This document shows, piece after piece, positions 42,383-51,602 of a DNA stretch of 64,000 nucleotides; within the stretch, counting starts at the first letter, position 1, and each line of letters begins with the position of its first letter. The DNA comes from Streptomyces sp. NBC_00708. Its GTDB lineage: Bacteria > Actinomycetota > Actinomycetes > Streptomycetales > Streptomycetaceae. The position numbers and the translations under genes were made by a program. The stretch covers positions 6,572,001-6,636,000 of the forward strand of contig CP108997.1 of NCBI GenBank assembly GCA_036226585.1. Reading direction: 5' to 3'. The notes below the pieces were generated by a model, which was not told the DNA's origin, did no database searches, and worked only from the letters and a program-made list of their open reading frames with translations.

Positions 42383-43777
42383 TCAGTCGGAGAGTGTGCT
42401 CGGGTCGACGGGCGGCTGGGGGAGGTTCAGCGCGGCGAGCTCGTCCCGGCCCGTGGCGTCGATGGGGAACGCCCAGGTGTTCACGAAGAAGTCGCTCAGG
42501 TCGTACCCGGCGATCCGGCTGGAGTAGGTGGCCAGGGCCCGGTAGCGCTTGGCGTCCTCGGTGTAGTCGGACTGCGGGTTCTCCTCGCGGACCAGCTTGT
42601 GCAGGCGCGGCCAGAAGTCCTCCCCGAACGCCAGCTCCAGCTGACGCAGCGGCACCAGCTTCTCGTACGCCCCGAAGGACTTCTCGTAGGTGAGACCGGG
42701 TGTGCCGAACTTGGCCCGCGAGGTCTGGAATACGGTCAGACCGGTCGCGGGATCGACCGTGAGCAGGTTCGACGGCTGCTTCAGGGTGCGCTGCGCGGCC
42801 AGCGAGTAGATGTTCACGGTGACCTCGGTGAGGCCGCCCGGCTTGTACGCCATCTGCTGATGGAGGTGGCCGAGCTCGTGGTAGAGCCCCCAGCCCCGGG
42901 TGCGCAGGCCCTCGACGGTGGTGGCCCGGTCCAGGTAGGCACGCGGGAAGCCGTTGTAGCCGTGCGTGGCGTAGGCGCCGACACCGGAGGGCACCTTGCT
43001 GACCTCGGTGAAGTGATACGGCCCCGCCTTGCGCCGGTGCACCGGCTTCGAGCCGTCGAGGCCGCTGATCCGGGCGTGCGAGTCCACGATGGTCTCGACC
43101 AGCCGGAGCAGCGCCGCGTGGTCCTCGTCGCGGTACAGCAGGGCGCCCTCGCGGGTCAGCGTCATGATCGTGTGCGGGGCGTGCAGCTCCACCCAGGGCG
43201 AGACGGTCAGCGTGTCCAGCTGGTGCTGGTAGTCCGCCTCGCTGGTGCGGCCCAGGGTGAAGACCGGCATCGGGACCGCGCCGGACCGGAACAGCACGCC
43301 GGCCCGCTCGCCGCGCCCGGTGAGCGTCAGGTAGACCGGGCCGCCGTGCGGGTCGGTCACCGTGTTGGCGCCGGCGGTCAGCGGGTAGCCGCGGGGTTCG
43401 GTGACCTCGCCGTAGTAGTCCCAGGCCCCGATCCACAGCGTGGGCACCAGGCCGTCGTGCGGCTGGACGGTCAGCGAGAGCGGGGTCCCGGCGGGCGCGT
43501 ACAGGCCGGTCGGCTGGAACTCCGAACCGCGCAACGCCTGGGCGAGCCGCAGCCGTTCCGCCTCGGCGGCGGGGCGTCCGGTGACGGTCACGGACACGGG
43601 GCGTCCGACGGGCCGGCCGGTCGCGGGCCGGGCGTGGGCGGTGGTCGCGGTGACGCCGAGGGCCACCGCCGCTCCCGCGCCCGCCGCCGCGGCGAGGACG
43701 GCGCGGCGGCCCACGGAGGAGGCGGCTTCGGCGGTGGGGGAGGCGGCCGGGGCGACGGAGTGGCTGGGCTTACGCAT
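42383..43777 (-). CDS. Secreted M60-family (enhancin/mucinase-type) metallopeptidase
   Basis: A 464-residue protein with a signal (SSVGRRAVLAAAAGAGAAVALG to AHA). The M60 catalytic helix GWGLYHELGHLHQQ holds the zinc motif HEXXH (H300, E301, H304). The region before it (QPHDGLVPTLWIG, YLTLTG) matches the M60 N-terminal beta domain. M60 peptidases cut mucin-like O-glycoproteins and often accompany carbohydrate enzymes. It is the first gene of the leftward catabolic arm and is preceded by a promoter containing a LacI-type operator. GGGAGAG precedes the ATG. Confidence 0.92.
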   Translation of the reverse strand: MRKPSHSVAPAASPTAEAASSVGRRAVLAAAAGAGAAVALGVTATTAHARPATGRPVGRPVSVTVTGRPAAEAERLRLAQALRGSEFQPTGLYAPAGTPLSLTVQPHDGLVPTLWIGAWDYYGEVTEPRGYPLTAGANTVTDPHGGPVYLTLTGRGERAGVLFRSGAVPMPVFTLGRTSEADYQHQLDTLTVSPWVELHAPHTIMTLTREGALLYRDEDHAALLRLVETIVDSHARISGLDGSKPVHRRKAGPYHFTEVSKVPSGVGAYATHGYNGFPRAYLDRATTVEGLRTRGWGLYHELGHLHQQMAYKPGGLTEVTVNIYSLAAQRTLKQPSNLLTVDPATGLTVFQTSRAKFGTPGLTYEKSFGAYEKLVPLRQLELAFGEDFWPRLHKLVREENPQSDYTEDAKRYRALATYSSRIAGYDLSDFFVNTWAFPIDATGRDELAALNLPQPPVDPSTLSD

Positions 43778-43842
43778 GCGGAACTCTCCCTGCTGTCATG
43801 AACGAGGGGCGAAGGCGTGCGGAACGGTGGGGGTGCTCCGTC

Positions 43843-43872
43843 AGCATGTAAGCGGTTGCTGTCGGCTCGCAA
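43843..43872 (-). promoter_or_regulatory. Promoter with CRE-like LacI operator upstream of the M60 gene
   Basis: On the minus strand TTGCGA (43872-43867), an 18-nt spacer and CATGCT (43848-43843) form a plausible promoter. The spacer and -10 overlap TGTAAGCGGTTGCT (43847-43860, plus strand), a good match to the LacI/CcpA-type consensus TGTAANCGNTNNCA. AACCGCTTAC is shared exactly with the importer-operon promoter at 46376-46405. Confidence 0.6.
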
Positions 43873-43934
43873 GAGGAGTCGGGAAGTTACTGTGATTTTC
43901 TATGGCCAACTGCGGACAGGCGGGAAGTAACCGG

Positions 43935-45029
43935 TCACCTACGGCTGGTTCTGCCGGACCGGGGTGCCACGGAATCGCGTACCACGATGTGGGTGCCGAG
44001 TCGCAGCGCCCCGGTGGTCGGCTCCCGCCAGTCGTCCTCGTCCCCGCCGGACACGGCGAGCCGCACCGCCTGGCGGCCCATCTCCTCCAGCGGGACATGG
44101 ACGGTGGTCAGCCGGGGGCGCAGTTCCTGGGCGACCGGGATGTCGTCGTACCCCACCAGCGAGATGTCCTTGGGTACGCGCAGACCGGCCTCCTCCAGGG
44201 CCTGGGCGGCACCGGCGGCGACCATGTCGTTGGCCGCGAACACAGCAGTGAACTCCGGTCCGTCCCGCAGCAGTTCCGCCATCCGCCGGTAGCCGAAGTT
44301 GCGGCTGAAGGCGCCGGGCTGGGCCAGCGCGGGATCGACTTCCACGCCGCGCAGCTCCAGGGCCCGGCGGTGGCCGGCGAGCCGGTCGCGGGTGGTGGAG
44401 AGCTTGGGCGGGCCGCCGAGGTAGAGGATGCGCTCGTGCCCCTGCATCAGCAGGTGGTCGGTGATGGCGAAGGCGCCGCCCTCGTTGTCGTACTCCACGG
44501 CGGCGGTCGGCGCGGACTCGCCGAGCGGGGGCCGGCCGCACAGCACCAGCTTCGAGCCGCCCGCGTCCAGCTCGCGCGCCCGGCGGGCCAGCTCGGAGGT
44601 GTAGCCGCGGTCCGCGATGGAGCCGCCGACCACCACGACCGCGTCGGCGCGGCGCTCGTGCATCAGGTCGATGAAGGCCAGCTCGCGCTGCGGGTCGCCC
44701 TGGGTGCAGCAGACCAGGCAGAGCCGCCCGCCGAGCGCGGCCTCCCGCTCCACCCCGCGCGCGATGTAGGCGTAGAAGGGGTCGATGACCTCGTTGACGA
44801 TGATGCCGACGGTGCGGTTGGAGACGCCGGCCAGGGCGCGGGCATGCGCGTTGACCACGTAACCCAGCTCGCGCATGGCCGACTCGACGCGTTCCCGGGT
44901 CGCCTCGGCGACGGGGTAGTTGCGGTTCAGGACGCGTGAGACGGTGGCGGTCGAGACGCCCGCGCGCCGGGCGACATCGGTGACCGTCGCGCGCCGCTGT
45001 CCGTCCCCGGCCGTGCTCTGCCGGCGCAT
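43935..45029 (-). CDS. LacI family transcriptional regulator
   Basis: A 364-residue regulator with an N-terminal LacI helix-turn-helix and hinge (VTDVARRAGVSTATVSRVLNRNYPVAEATRERV ... ARALAG) and a periplasmic-binding-protein-like sensor domain (TVGIIVNEVIDPFYAYIARG, AVFAANDMVAAGAAQAL, ISLVGYDDIPVAQELRPRLTTVHVP). It sits between the two arms of the glycan locus and probably represses both through the shared operator. The ATG at 45029 has AGGGGG nine bases upstream; a GTG at 45038 overlaps that site. Confidence 0.93.
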   Translation of the reverse strand: MRRQSTAGDGQRRATVTDVARRAGVSTATVSRVLNRNYPVAEATRERVESAMRELGYVVNAHARALAGVSNRTVGIIVNEVIDPFYAYIARGVEREAALGGRLCLVCCTQGDPQRELAFIDLMHERRADAVVVVGGSIADRGYTSELARRARELDAGGSKLVLCGRPPLGESAPTAAVEYDNEGGAFAITDHLLMQGHERILYLGGPPKLSTTRDRLAGHRRALELRGVEVDPALAQPGAFSRNFGYRRMAELLRDGPEFTAVFAANDMVAAGAAQALEEAGLRVPKDISLVGYDDIPVAQELRPRLTTVHVPLEEMGRQAVRLAVSGGDEDDWREPTTGALRLGTHIVVRDSVAPRSGRTSRR

Positions 45030-45070
45030 CCGGCTCACCCCCTGAAGGCTGTTGTGTGACGACGAGCCTA

Positions 45071-45101
45071 GTGCCGCGGCGGGCGGTGTCCGCCGCGGCA
45101 C
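45071..45101 (-). terminator. Hairpin between the dehydrogenase and lacI-type genes
   Basis: Perfect 12-bp stem (45071-45082 with 45090-45101), 7-nt loop, just after the stop of the leftward 2-hydroxyacid dehydrogenase gene. Confidence 0.75.
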
Positions 45102-45124
45102 CGGAGCCCGCGGCGGAAGGGCGG

Positions 45125-46198
45125 TCACGCGATCCTCCCCAGGTCCGCCCGGTGCACGGGATGCCCGAAGGGCTCGCCCCGCGCGTACCGCGCCAGCTCG
45201 TCGACCGCGAGCGCGCCGAGCCGTCCGACCTCGTTGCCCTGGGCGCCCGCCAGGTGCGGGGTCAGGAACACGTTGGGCAGGTCCCACAAGGGGTGGCCGG
45301 GCGGCAGCGGCTCCGGGGAGGTCACGTCGAGGACCGCGTCGAGCCGGCCGCTGACCAGGTGCGGGGTGAGCGCCTCGGTGTCCACCAGCGGGCCGCGCGC
45401 CGTGTTGACGAGCAGGGTCCCGGGCCGCATCAGGCCGATCCGGCGGGCGTCGATGATCCCCCGGGTCTCTGGCGTGTCCGGGGCGTGCAGGCTGACCACG
45501 TCGCTGGTGGCCACGAGGGTGTCCAGGTCGACCGGGGTCACACCGAGCAGGGTGGCCTCGGCGGCGCTCACGTAGGGGTCGTGGAGCAGCACGTCCGCGT
45601 CCAGCGCGTCCCGCAGCAGCTCGATCACGCGGCGGCCGATCCGGGAGGCGCCGACCACTCCTACGGTCAGACCATGGGTGCCGAGCCAGTGGTGGCGGTC
45701 CAGGTCGGCGGCGGTGCGGTGGGTGCGGCGGGAGCGGTAGAGCCCCGCGAGCGGGAAGACGCGCTTGGCGCCCATGATGATCGCGGCCAGGGTGAACTCG
45801 GCCACCGGTACGGCGTTGGCCGCGGCGGCCGACGAGACGACGATCCCTCGGTCGAAGGCGGCCGGCGACAGAAACGTCTTCACCGTCCCGGCCGCGTGGA
45901 CGACGGCCCGCAGCCCGGGTGCGCGGTCCAGCAGCGCCGTGTCCACCGGGGGGCAGCCCCAGCCCGTCAGCAGCACCTCCGCCTCGGACAGTGCCCGGCC
46001 GGCGGCGGGGGAGTCGAACTCGCTGATCACCGAGGGTTCGAGCAGCTCGGCGGTCTCTTCGAGCCGGGACCGGACGGCGGGCGGGAAGACATCGTCCAGC
46101 AGACCCGTGCTCATGACCAGGACCGTGCGCGGCCGCCTCCCGGGAGGGCCCGCTGCATCGGTGCCGGGTCGGGCCGGTGCCTCTTCGGTGGTTCGCAC
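45125..46198 (-). CDS. D-isomer-specific 2-hydroxyacid dehydrogenase
   Basis: A 357-residue NAD-dependent dehydrogenase. The cofactor Rossmann motif reads VGVVGASRIGRRVIELL; the catalytic set is Arg in NTARGPLVD, Glu in TSPEPLPPGHPL and His in LTPHLAGAQGNE. It has no signal peptide. In this setting it may reduce or oxidise a sugar-acid derivative released from the imported glycan, but the substrate cannot be told. The GTG at 46198 has GGAGG five bases upstream. Its promoter region is shared with the divergent importer operon. Confidence 0.88.
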   Translation of the reverse strand: MRTTEEAPARPGTDAAGPPGRRPRTVLVMSTGLLDDVFPPAVRSRLEETAELLEPSVISEFDSPAAGRALSEAEVLLTGWGCPPVDTALLDRAPGLRAVVHAAGTVKTFLSPAAFDRGIVVSSAAAANAVPVAEFTLAAIIMGAKRVFPLAGLYRSRRTHRTAADLDRHHWLGTHGLTVGVVGASRIGRRVIELLRDALDADVLLHDPYVSAAEATLLGVTPVDLDTLVATSDVVSLHAPDTPETRGIIDARRIGLMRPGTLLVNTARGPLVDTEALTPHLVSGRLDAVLDVTSPEPLPPGHPLWDLPNVFLTPHLAGAQGNEVGRLGALAVDELARYARGEPFGHPVHRADLGRIA

Positions 46199-46375
46199 CC
46201 TGCCTCCGGATAGTAATCGTGTTCTATGGAATGACCGGCACGCTAGGGAGGTCGACGGCCGACCGTCAAGCGCGCTGCCTGCCCGAATGGCTTGTTCATG
46301 AGGGTATTTACCGCTTCGGGTGCCGGGAATTGGCCTCGGCGCATGCGGGTCGGTGAAGTCGTCCGCCCGAATCCC

Positions 46376-46405
46376 TTGACGCTTGGGTTAACCGCTTACT
46401 AACTT
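46376..46405 (+). promoter_or_regulatory. Promoter with embedded LacI operator for the importer/peptidase operon
   Basis: TTGACG (46376-46381), a 17-nt spacer and CTAACT (46399-46404; TAACTT one base on) form a good promoter. GTTAACCGCTTACT (46387-46400) in the spacer is the reverse complement of the CRE-like site found before the M60 gene. A weaker copy, ATTTACCGCTTCGG, occurs at 46306-46319 and could serve the divergent dehydrogenase or a DNA loop. Confidence 0.65.
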
Positions 46406-46454
46406 GCCGCCGCAGAAGGCACACCACGCGCCACCCAGCCGAACAGGACCCACC

Positions 46455-47474
46455 ATGGCTGACACAGCACCCCCGCTGCCGCGCGAGAAGCGGCGAACGC
46501 GGCGAAGGCGGGGCGAAGAACCCGCCCCGCCCGGCCCGGACATCGCCGCCCCGCACCGGCTCACGCTCGGACAGCGCCTCAAACGCGACCGGGTGATGCT
46601 GCTGCTCACCCTGCCCGGCCTGCTCTACTTCGTCGTCTTCCACTACGTGCCGCTGCTCGGCTACGTGGTGGCGTTCCAGGACTACCAGCCCTACCTCGGC
46701 TACATGCACAGCGTCTGGGTGGGCTTCGCCAACTTCACCGCGGCGTTCAGCGAACCCGCCTTCTGGAGCGCGACGTTCAACACCCTGGAGATCGCCCTCG
46801 TCCAGCTGGTGTTCTTCTTCCCGGTGCCCATCGCGCTGGCCCTGCTGCTCAACAGCATCGCCAGCGACCGCCTCCGGCGCTTCGTGCAGAGCGTCGTCTA
46901 TCTGCCGCACTTCATCGGCTGGGTCATCATCGTCTCGATCTTCCAGCAGATCCTGGGCGGCGCCGGGGTCCTGCCCGACGTCCTGGGCGGTATGGGCCTG
47001 CCCCGCTACGACATGATGAGCGACCCGGACGCCTTCCCCTGGCTGCTCACCCTCCAGGTCGCCTGGAAGGACGCCGGCTGGGGCACCATCATCATCCTCG
47101 CGGCCCTCCTCAACATCGACCGGCAGCAGTACGAGGCCGCCGCGATCGACGGAGCCGGACCCCGGCGCCGGCTGTGGCACGTGACCCTGCCGGGCATCGC
47201 CCCCGTGCTCATCCTGCTGCTCATCCTGAACCTCGGGCAGATCCTCTCCGTCGGCTTCGAGCAGATCCTGCTCCAGCGCGACGCGGTCGGACCGGACGCC
47301 GGCGAGGTGCTCGACACCTACGTCTACTACCACGGCATCAAGGACAACGACTGGGGCGTCGCCGCCGCCGTCGGACTCGTCAAGGCGGTCATCGGCACCG
47401 CACTCGTGCTGGGCGCCAACAAGTTCGCCCACCGACTCGGCCACGAAGGGGTGTACCGCGGTGCTGACCGCTGA
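46455..47474 (+). CDS. ABC sugar importer permease, LplB type
   Basis: A 339-residue inner-membrane subunit with six predicted helices, the first at VMLLLTLPGLLYFVVFHYVPLLGYV. The EAA loop that contacts the ATPase reads EAAAIDGAGPRRRLWHVTLPG. The LplB-like features include FANFTAAF and a polar Arg/Lys-rich N-terminal tail. The ATG at 46455 follows the promoter by about 45 nt. It overlaps the partner permease gene by 14 nt. No ATP-binding subunit is encoded in the operon; Streptomyces importers of this class commonly use the shared ATPase MsiK. Confidence 0.9.
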   Translation: MADTAPPLPREKRRTRRRRGEEPAPPGPDIAAPHRLTLGQRLKRDRVMLLLTLPGLLYFVVFHYVPLLGYVVAFQDYQPYLGYMHSVWVGFANFTAAFSEPAFWSATFNTLEIALVQLVFFFPVPIALALLLNSIASDRLRRFVQSVVYLPHFIGWVIIVSIFQQILGGAGVLPDVLGGMGLPRYDMMSDPDAFPWLLTLQVAWKDAGWGTIIILAALLNIDRQQYEAAAIDGAGPRRRLWHVTLPGIAPVLILLLILNLGQILSVGFEQILLQRDAVGPDAGEVLDTYVYYHGIKDNDWGVAAAVGLVKAVIGTALVLGANKFAHRLGHEGVYRGADR

Positions 47475-48417
47475 GAAGACACGCGCCACGGCCCGGACCG
47501 CCGCACCAGCGCCCCGCCCCGCCCCCGTACGCAAATCCGACGGCCGCCCGCCGTGGATGGAGCGCCCGACCCGCATCGGTCAGACCGCGAAAGCCGTCGC
47601 CGTCGTCGTGGTCGTCCTCGCCGTCGCGTATCCGCTGGCCGGCGTCATCGGGACGAGCTTCGCCTCGCAGACCGACATCATCAAGAGCTCTGGCCTCGTC
47701 CTGTGGCCGGACCACCCCACCCTCGACGCCTACCGCACGATCTTCACCGGAGGCGTCGTCACCCGGGCCCTGATCGTCTCGCTCGGCATCACCGTGTTCG
47801 GAACCCTCGCCAGCCTCCTCGTCACCGTCGGCATGGCATACGGGCTCTCCCGCCGCGAGGTCACCGGCTCCCGGTTCATCCTGATGACCGCCCTGTTCAC
47901 CATGCTGTTCAACGCGGGCATCATCCCGAACTTCCTGCTGGTCAAGGGACTCGGCCTGTACGACACCTACGCGGCGCTCGTCATGCCCACCCTGGTGAGC
48001 GCCTTCAACCTGGTCGTCCTGCGGTCGTTCTTCATGAACCTGCCGGAGGAGCTGTACGACGCGGCCAAGGTGGACGGCGCCGGGGACTTCCGCATCCTGG
48101 TCCGGGTCGTCCTGCCGCTGTCCAAGGCCGTCCTCGCCGTCATCAGCCTCTTCTACGCGGTGACGTACTGGAACGCCTTCTTCAACTCGCTCCTGTACCT
48201 CAACGACTCCGACAAGTGGCCGCTGCCCATGGTGCTGAGGACCTACGTCCTCCAGGGCCAGAGCCTCGACTCCGCATCGGCCGGCGAAGTGCTCGCCCCG
48301 CAGCAGGCCGTGCAGATGGCGGTCCTGGTGATCGCCGTCGTCCCGATCCTCTGCGTCTACCCCTTCCTCCAGCGCTACTTCACCAAGGGCGTGCTCACCG
48401 GCGCCATCAAGGGCTGA
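47461..48417 (+). CDS. ABC sugar importer permease, LplC type
   Basis: A 318-residue partner permease with six helices (starting AVAVVVVVLAVAYPLAGVIG) and an EAA-like loop ELYDAAKVDGAGDFRILVRVVLPLSK. The C-terminal PFLQRYFTKGVLTGAIKG is diagnostic of the LplC/YtcP group, which imports complex or uronic-acid-containing oligosaccharides. The GTG start overlaps the LplB-type gene. Confidence 0.92.
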   Translation: MLTAEKTRATARTAAPAPRPAPVRKSDGRPPWMERPTRIGQTAKAVAVVVVVLAVAYPLAGVIGTSFASQTDIIKSSGLVLWPDHPTLDAYRTIFTGGVVTRALIVSLGITVFGTLASLLVTVGMAYGLSRREVTGSRFILMTALFTMLFNAGIIPNFLLVKGLGLYDTYAALVMPTLVSAFNLVVLRSFFMNLPEELYDAAKVDGAGDFRILVRVVLPLSKAVLAVISLFYAVTYWNAFFNSLLYLNDSDKWPLPMVLRTYVLQGQSLDSASAGEVLAPQQAVQMAVLVIAVVPILCVYPFLQRYFTKGVLTGAIKG

Positions 48418-48465
48418 ACGCCGCCGTCCCCCACTCCTTCCCTTCCCTCTTCCAAGGAGATCCAG

Positions 48466-50139
48466 GTGTTGAGCTCCACCCCCATCAACCGCAGAGCACT
48501 CTTCCGCCTCGGTGCCGGCGTCGGTCTCGGACTGGCCGCCGCCCCGCTGCTCGCCGCCTGCGGCGACGGCGGTGCGACCGCGAAGGCCGAGGCCAAGAGC
48601 GCGTCCCTGCTCCCGCGCAGCGCCGTCCGCAACATCGGGCTCGAGCCCGACCTGGCGGGCACAGCGGCCGGCGTCCCGCAGGGCTTCTTCAGCTACCCGG
48701 CCAAGCCGCTGCGGGCCACGAGGACCACCCCGCTCAAGGGGGCGAAGCCGATCAGCGCGGCCATGGAAACCTTCTCCCCGCCGCCGCCCTCGCGCGGCAA
48801 GAACGCCGCCTGGCAGGAGATCGAGAAGCTCCTCGGCGGACAGGTGGACATCACGGCCGTCCCCGCCGACGACTACGGCACCAAGTTCTCCACGATGGTC
48901 GCCAGCGACAGCCTGCCCGACCTCTTCATGTACCCGGAGAGCGGCGGCGTCGACAACAAGGCCGCCTTCCTCCAGGCCAAGTGCGCCGACCTCACCCCGC
49001 ACCTCGCCGGGGACGCGGTCAAGGACTACCCCAACCTCGCCGCCATCCCGGAGGGCGCCTGGCAGGGTGCGATCTTCGGCGGCAAGCTCTATGGCATCCC
49101 CATCGCCCGCACCGGCACCGCCGGCGCCGGGGTCTACCGCCACGACTTGTTCGAGGAGGTCGGCGTCACCAGCCTCGACCAGATCACGGACCTTGACCGG
49201 TTCGTCGAGGTCTGCAAGGAGCTGACCCGCCCCAAGGAGGACCGGTACGCCATCATCGCGGGCGTCACCACCATGCTCGCCATGTCCGCCGGTGCGCCCA
49301 ACTTCTGGCGCCTGGACGAGAAGACGGGCAAGTTCACCCTCGACCTGGAGACCCCGGAGTACCGCAAGGCGGTCGAGACGGCCCGCCTGCTGTACAAGGC
49401 CGGCTGCTACTACCCGGGCACCCTCCAGATGTCCGGGGCGCAGAAGGCCCAGTACACGGACATGTTCAAGAACGGCAAGGGCGCGTACGTCTACGACGGC
49501 ATGCCCACGTACCTCGCGCCGGGCGTCGGCTACATCGCCGCGATGAAGGCGATCGACAAGAAGTTCGACCCGCGCCCCTTCGTGCCCGTCGGCAAGGACG
49601 CCGTCGCCTGGATGGACAACGTCGCCCTCCAGAACACCCACGTCAGCAAGGCGTCCGGGGACCGCGTCAAGGAGATCCTGCGGTTCGCCGACTTCGCGGC
49701 CTCGCCGTTCGGCAGCCTGGAGTACACCCTCATCAACTACGGCGTCGAGGGCAAGGACTTCACCCGCGACGACCAGGGCAACCCGGCGCTCACCAAGCAG
49801 GGCACCCAGGACGTCACCGTCCCCTGGAAGTTCGCCGCCTCCGCGGTGCCCGCAATCTTCAGCGCCGACTCCGAGCAGGGCGTGCGCCACGTCCACGACA
49901 CCTTCACCAAGATGATCCCGATGATGGTGCCGGACCCGACGCTGCGGTACTCCTCGCCCACCTGGGACTCCAAGAGCGCCGGCAGCCTCGGCACCCTCAA
50001 GGGCGACGTGCTCAAGGACATCATCGCCGGCCGCAAGCCCATGTCCGCCTACGACCAGCTGGTCAAGGACTATCTGGCCAAGGGCGGCGAGCAGGCCCGC
50101 GGCGAGTTCGAGGAAGCCTTCCAGAAGGGCAAGAAGTGA
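48466..50139 (+). CDS. Extracellular solute-binding lipoprotein (LplA type)
   Basis: A 557-residue substrate-binding lipoprotein. The signal peptide ends with the lipobox LLAAC (C32), preceded by INRRALFRLGAGVG, a twin-arginine motif. At 557 aa it is long, as is usual for LplA-type receptors of large oligosaccharides. The GTG at 48466 has AAGGAGA upstream. It completes the importer with the two permeases and overlaps the M1 peptidase start by 4 nt. Confidence 0.9.
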   Translation: MLSSTPINRRALFRLGAGVGLGLAAAPLLAACGDGGATAKAEAKSASLLPRSAVRNIGLEPDLAGTAAGVPQGFFSYPAKPLRATRTTPLKGAKPISAAMETFSPPPPSRGKNAAWQEIEKLLGGQVDITAVPADDYGTKFSTMVASDSLPDLFMYPESGGVDNKAAFLQAKCADLTPHLAGDAVKDYPNLAAIPEGAWQGAIFGGKLYGIPIARTGTAGAGVYRHDLFEEVGVTSLDQITDLDRFVEVCKELTRPKEDRYAIIAGVTTMLAMSAGAPNFWRLDEKTGKFTLDLETPEYRKAVETARLLYKAGCYYPGTLQMSGAQKAQYTDMFKNGKGAYVYDGMPTYLAPGVGYIAAMKAIDKKFDPRPFVPVGKDAVAWMDNVALQNTHVSKASGDRVKEILRFADFAASPFGSLEYTLINYGVEGKDFTRDDQGNPALTKQGTQDVTVPWKFAASAVPAIFSADSEQGVRHVHDTFTKMIPMMVPDPTLRYSSPTWDSKSAGSLGTLKGDVLKDIIAGRKPMSAYDQLVKDYLAKGGEQARGEFEEAFQKGKK

Positions 50140-51602
50140 CCACCCGACGCTCGGTCCTCGCCCTCGGCACCGCCGCCGCGGCGGCAGCGGTCGCCGTCCC
50201 CGTCCTCGGTACGCCCGCCGCCGCCCGGCCGCACGGCTTCCACCCGGAGCCCGGCTCCGACGGCGTCGGCGACCCGCTCTTCCCCACCCTCGGCAACGGC
50301 GGCTACCAGGTCACCCACTACGACCTCACCTTCGACTTCACCCCGGTGACGTACGACTTCACCGCGACCGTGAGGATCAGCGCGCGGGCCACCCAGGACC
50401 TGTCCGCCTTCAACCTCGACACCGACGGCCACACCATCGACGCCGTCACCGTCGCAGGCCGCCCCGCGACCTGGCAGCTGAGCGCCGGCCGGAGCGGCCA
50501 GGAACTGACCGTCACCCCGGCCCGCCCGGTCCGCGACCGCCAGGCGTTCACCGTCGAGATCCGCTACCGGGGCAACGGCAAGGCGCCCCGGCTGGGCCTC
50601 ACCGGCTGGCGGTTCGGCACCGACGGCGGCTTCGCATCGGCCGCCCAGTCCTCCCGCGCCGACACTTTCCTGCCCTGCAACGACACCCCCTCCGACAAGG
50701 CGACGTGGACCTTCCACATCAGCGCCCCCGAGGGGTACGTCGCCACCGCCAACGGCGAACTCACCCACCGCACCCCGCGCGCCGACGGCTCCACCGTCTG
50801 GCACTTCGCCCTCCGCGAGCGCATGGCCACCGAACTCATCGCCATCGCCGTCGTCAAGGGCACCTACCTCCACGGCAACAGCCACCGCGGCCTGCCCCTG
50901 CGCCACATCGTCCCCCAGGGCAAGGAGGACACATACGCCCCGATCGTGGCCCGCACCGCCGACCATCTCGCCTGGCTGGAGGCGAAGTTCGGCCGCTACC
51001 CGTTCTCCGTCTACGGGGTGCACATCTACGACGGCTACACCGACGCGCTGGAGAACCAGACCCTCTCGCTCTTCGGCACCAACTGGTTCAAGCCCGACGC
51101 CCAGGGCCGCCCCGGCTACGAGACCACCATGGTCCACGAGCTCGTCCACCAGTGGTTCGGCGACTCCGTCACCCCGCACGACTGGCAGCAGGCCTGGCTC
51201 AACGAGGGCCCCGCCGTCTACTACGCCGGTCTGTACGGCGAGGAGCGCGGCTGGTCCGTCCTCGCCGACAAGATGAAGGCCGTCTACGAGAAGCTCGACG
51301 CCGTCCGCGCCGCCGACGGCCCGCCCGGACTCCCCAAGGCGCTCGGCGGCACCAACATCTACGACGGCGGCGCCCTCGTCCTCTACGCCCTGAACCAGCG
51401 CATCGGCGGGCGGTCCTTCGACACCGTCATGCGCGAGTGGGTCAGGCGTTTCAAGGACTCCACGTACACCTCCGAGCAGTTCATCCGGCACACCGTCGAC
51501 GTCACCCGTGACCGCTCCCTCGACCCGTTCCTGCGCGACTGGCTCTTCGGGCCCGTCAACCCGCCCATGCCCGGCCACCCCGACTGGAAGGCCACCGCGT
51601 GA
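50136..51602 (+). CDS. Secreted M1-family metallopeptidase
   Basis: A 488-residue zinc peptidase with a signal peptide (TTRRSVLALGTAAAAAAVAVPVLG to AAA). HEXXH is HELVH (H334, E335, H338), and the third ligand Glu357 (LNEG) follows after 18 residues, the standard M1 spacing. The exopeptidase motif GxMEN appears as ALENQT. At this size it lacks the large C-terminal helical domain of aminopeptidase N. It could trim peptides from a glycoprotein substrate. Coupled to the genes on both sides by GTGA overlaps. Confidence 0.91.
   Translation: MTTRRSVLALGTAAAAAAVAVPVLGTPAAARPHGFHPEPGSDGVGDPLFPTLGNGGYQVTHYDLTFDFTPVTYDFTATVRISARATQDLSAFNLDTDGHTIDAVTVAGRPATWQLSAGRSGQELTVTPARPVRDRQAFTVEIRYRGNGKAPRLGLTGWRFGTDGGFASAAQSSRADTFLPCNDTPSDKATWTFHISAPEGYVATANGELTHRTPRADGSTVWHFALRERMATELIAIAVVKGTYLHGNSHRGLPLRHIVPQGKEDTYAPIVARTADHLAWLEAKFGRYPFSVYGVHIYDGYTDALENQTLSLFGTNWFKPDAQGRPGYETTMVHELVHQWFGDSVTPHDWQQAWLNEGPAVYYAGLYGEERGWSVLADKMKAVYEKLDAVRAADGPPGLPKALGGTNIYDGGALVLYALNQRIGGRSFDTVMREWVRRFKDSTYTSEQFIRHTVDVTRDRSLDPFLRDWLFGPVNPPMPGHPDWKATA

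Noticed and set aside
47389..49896. Very long minus-strand frame (835 codons) opposite the LplABC-type importer genes
   Set aside because: Antisense shadow caused by GC-rich third positions; the plus strand carries permease and lipoprotein motifs.
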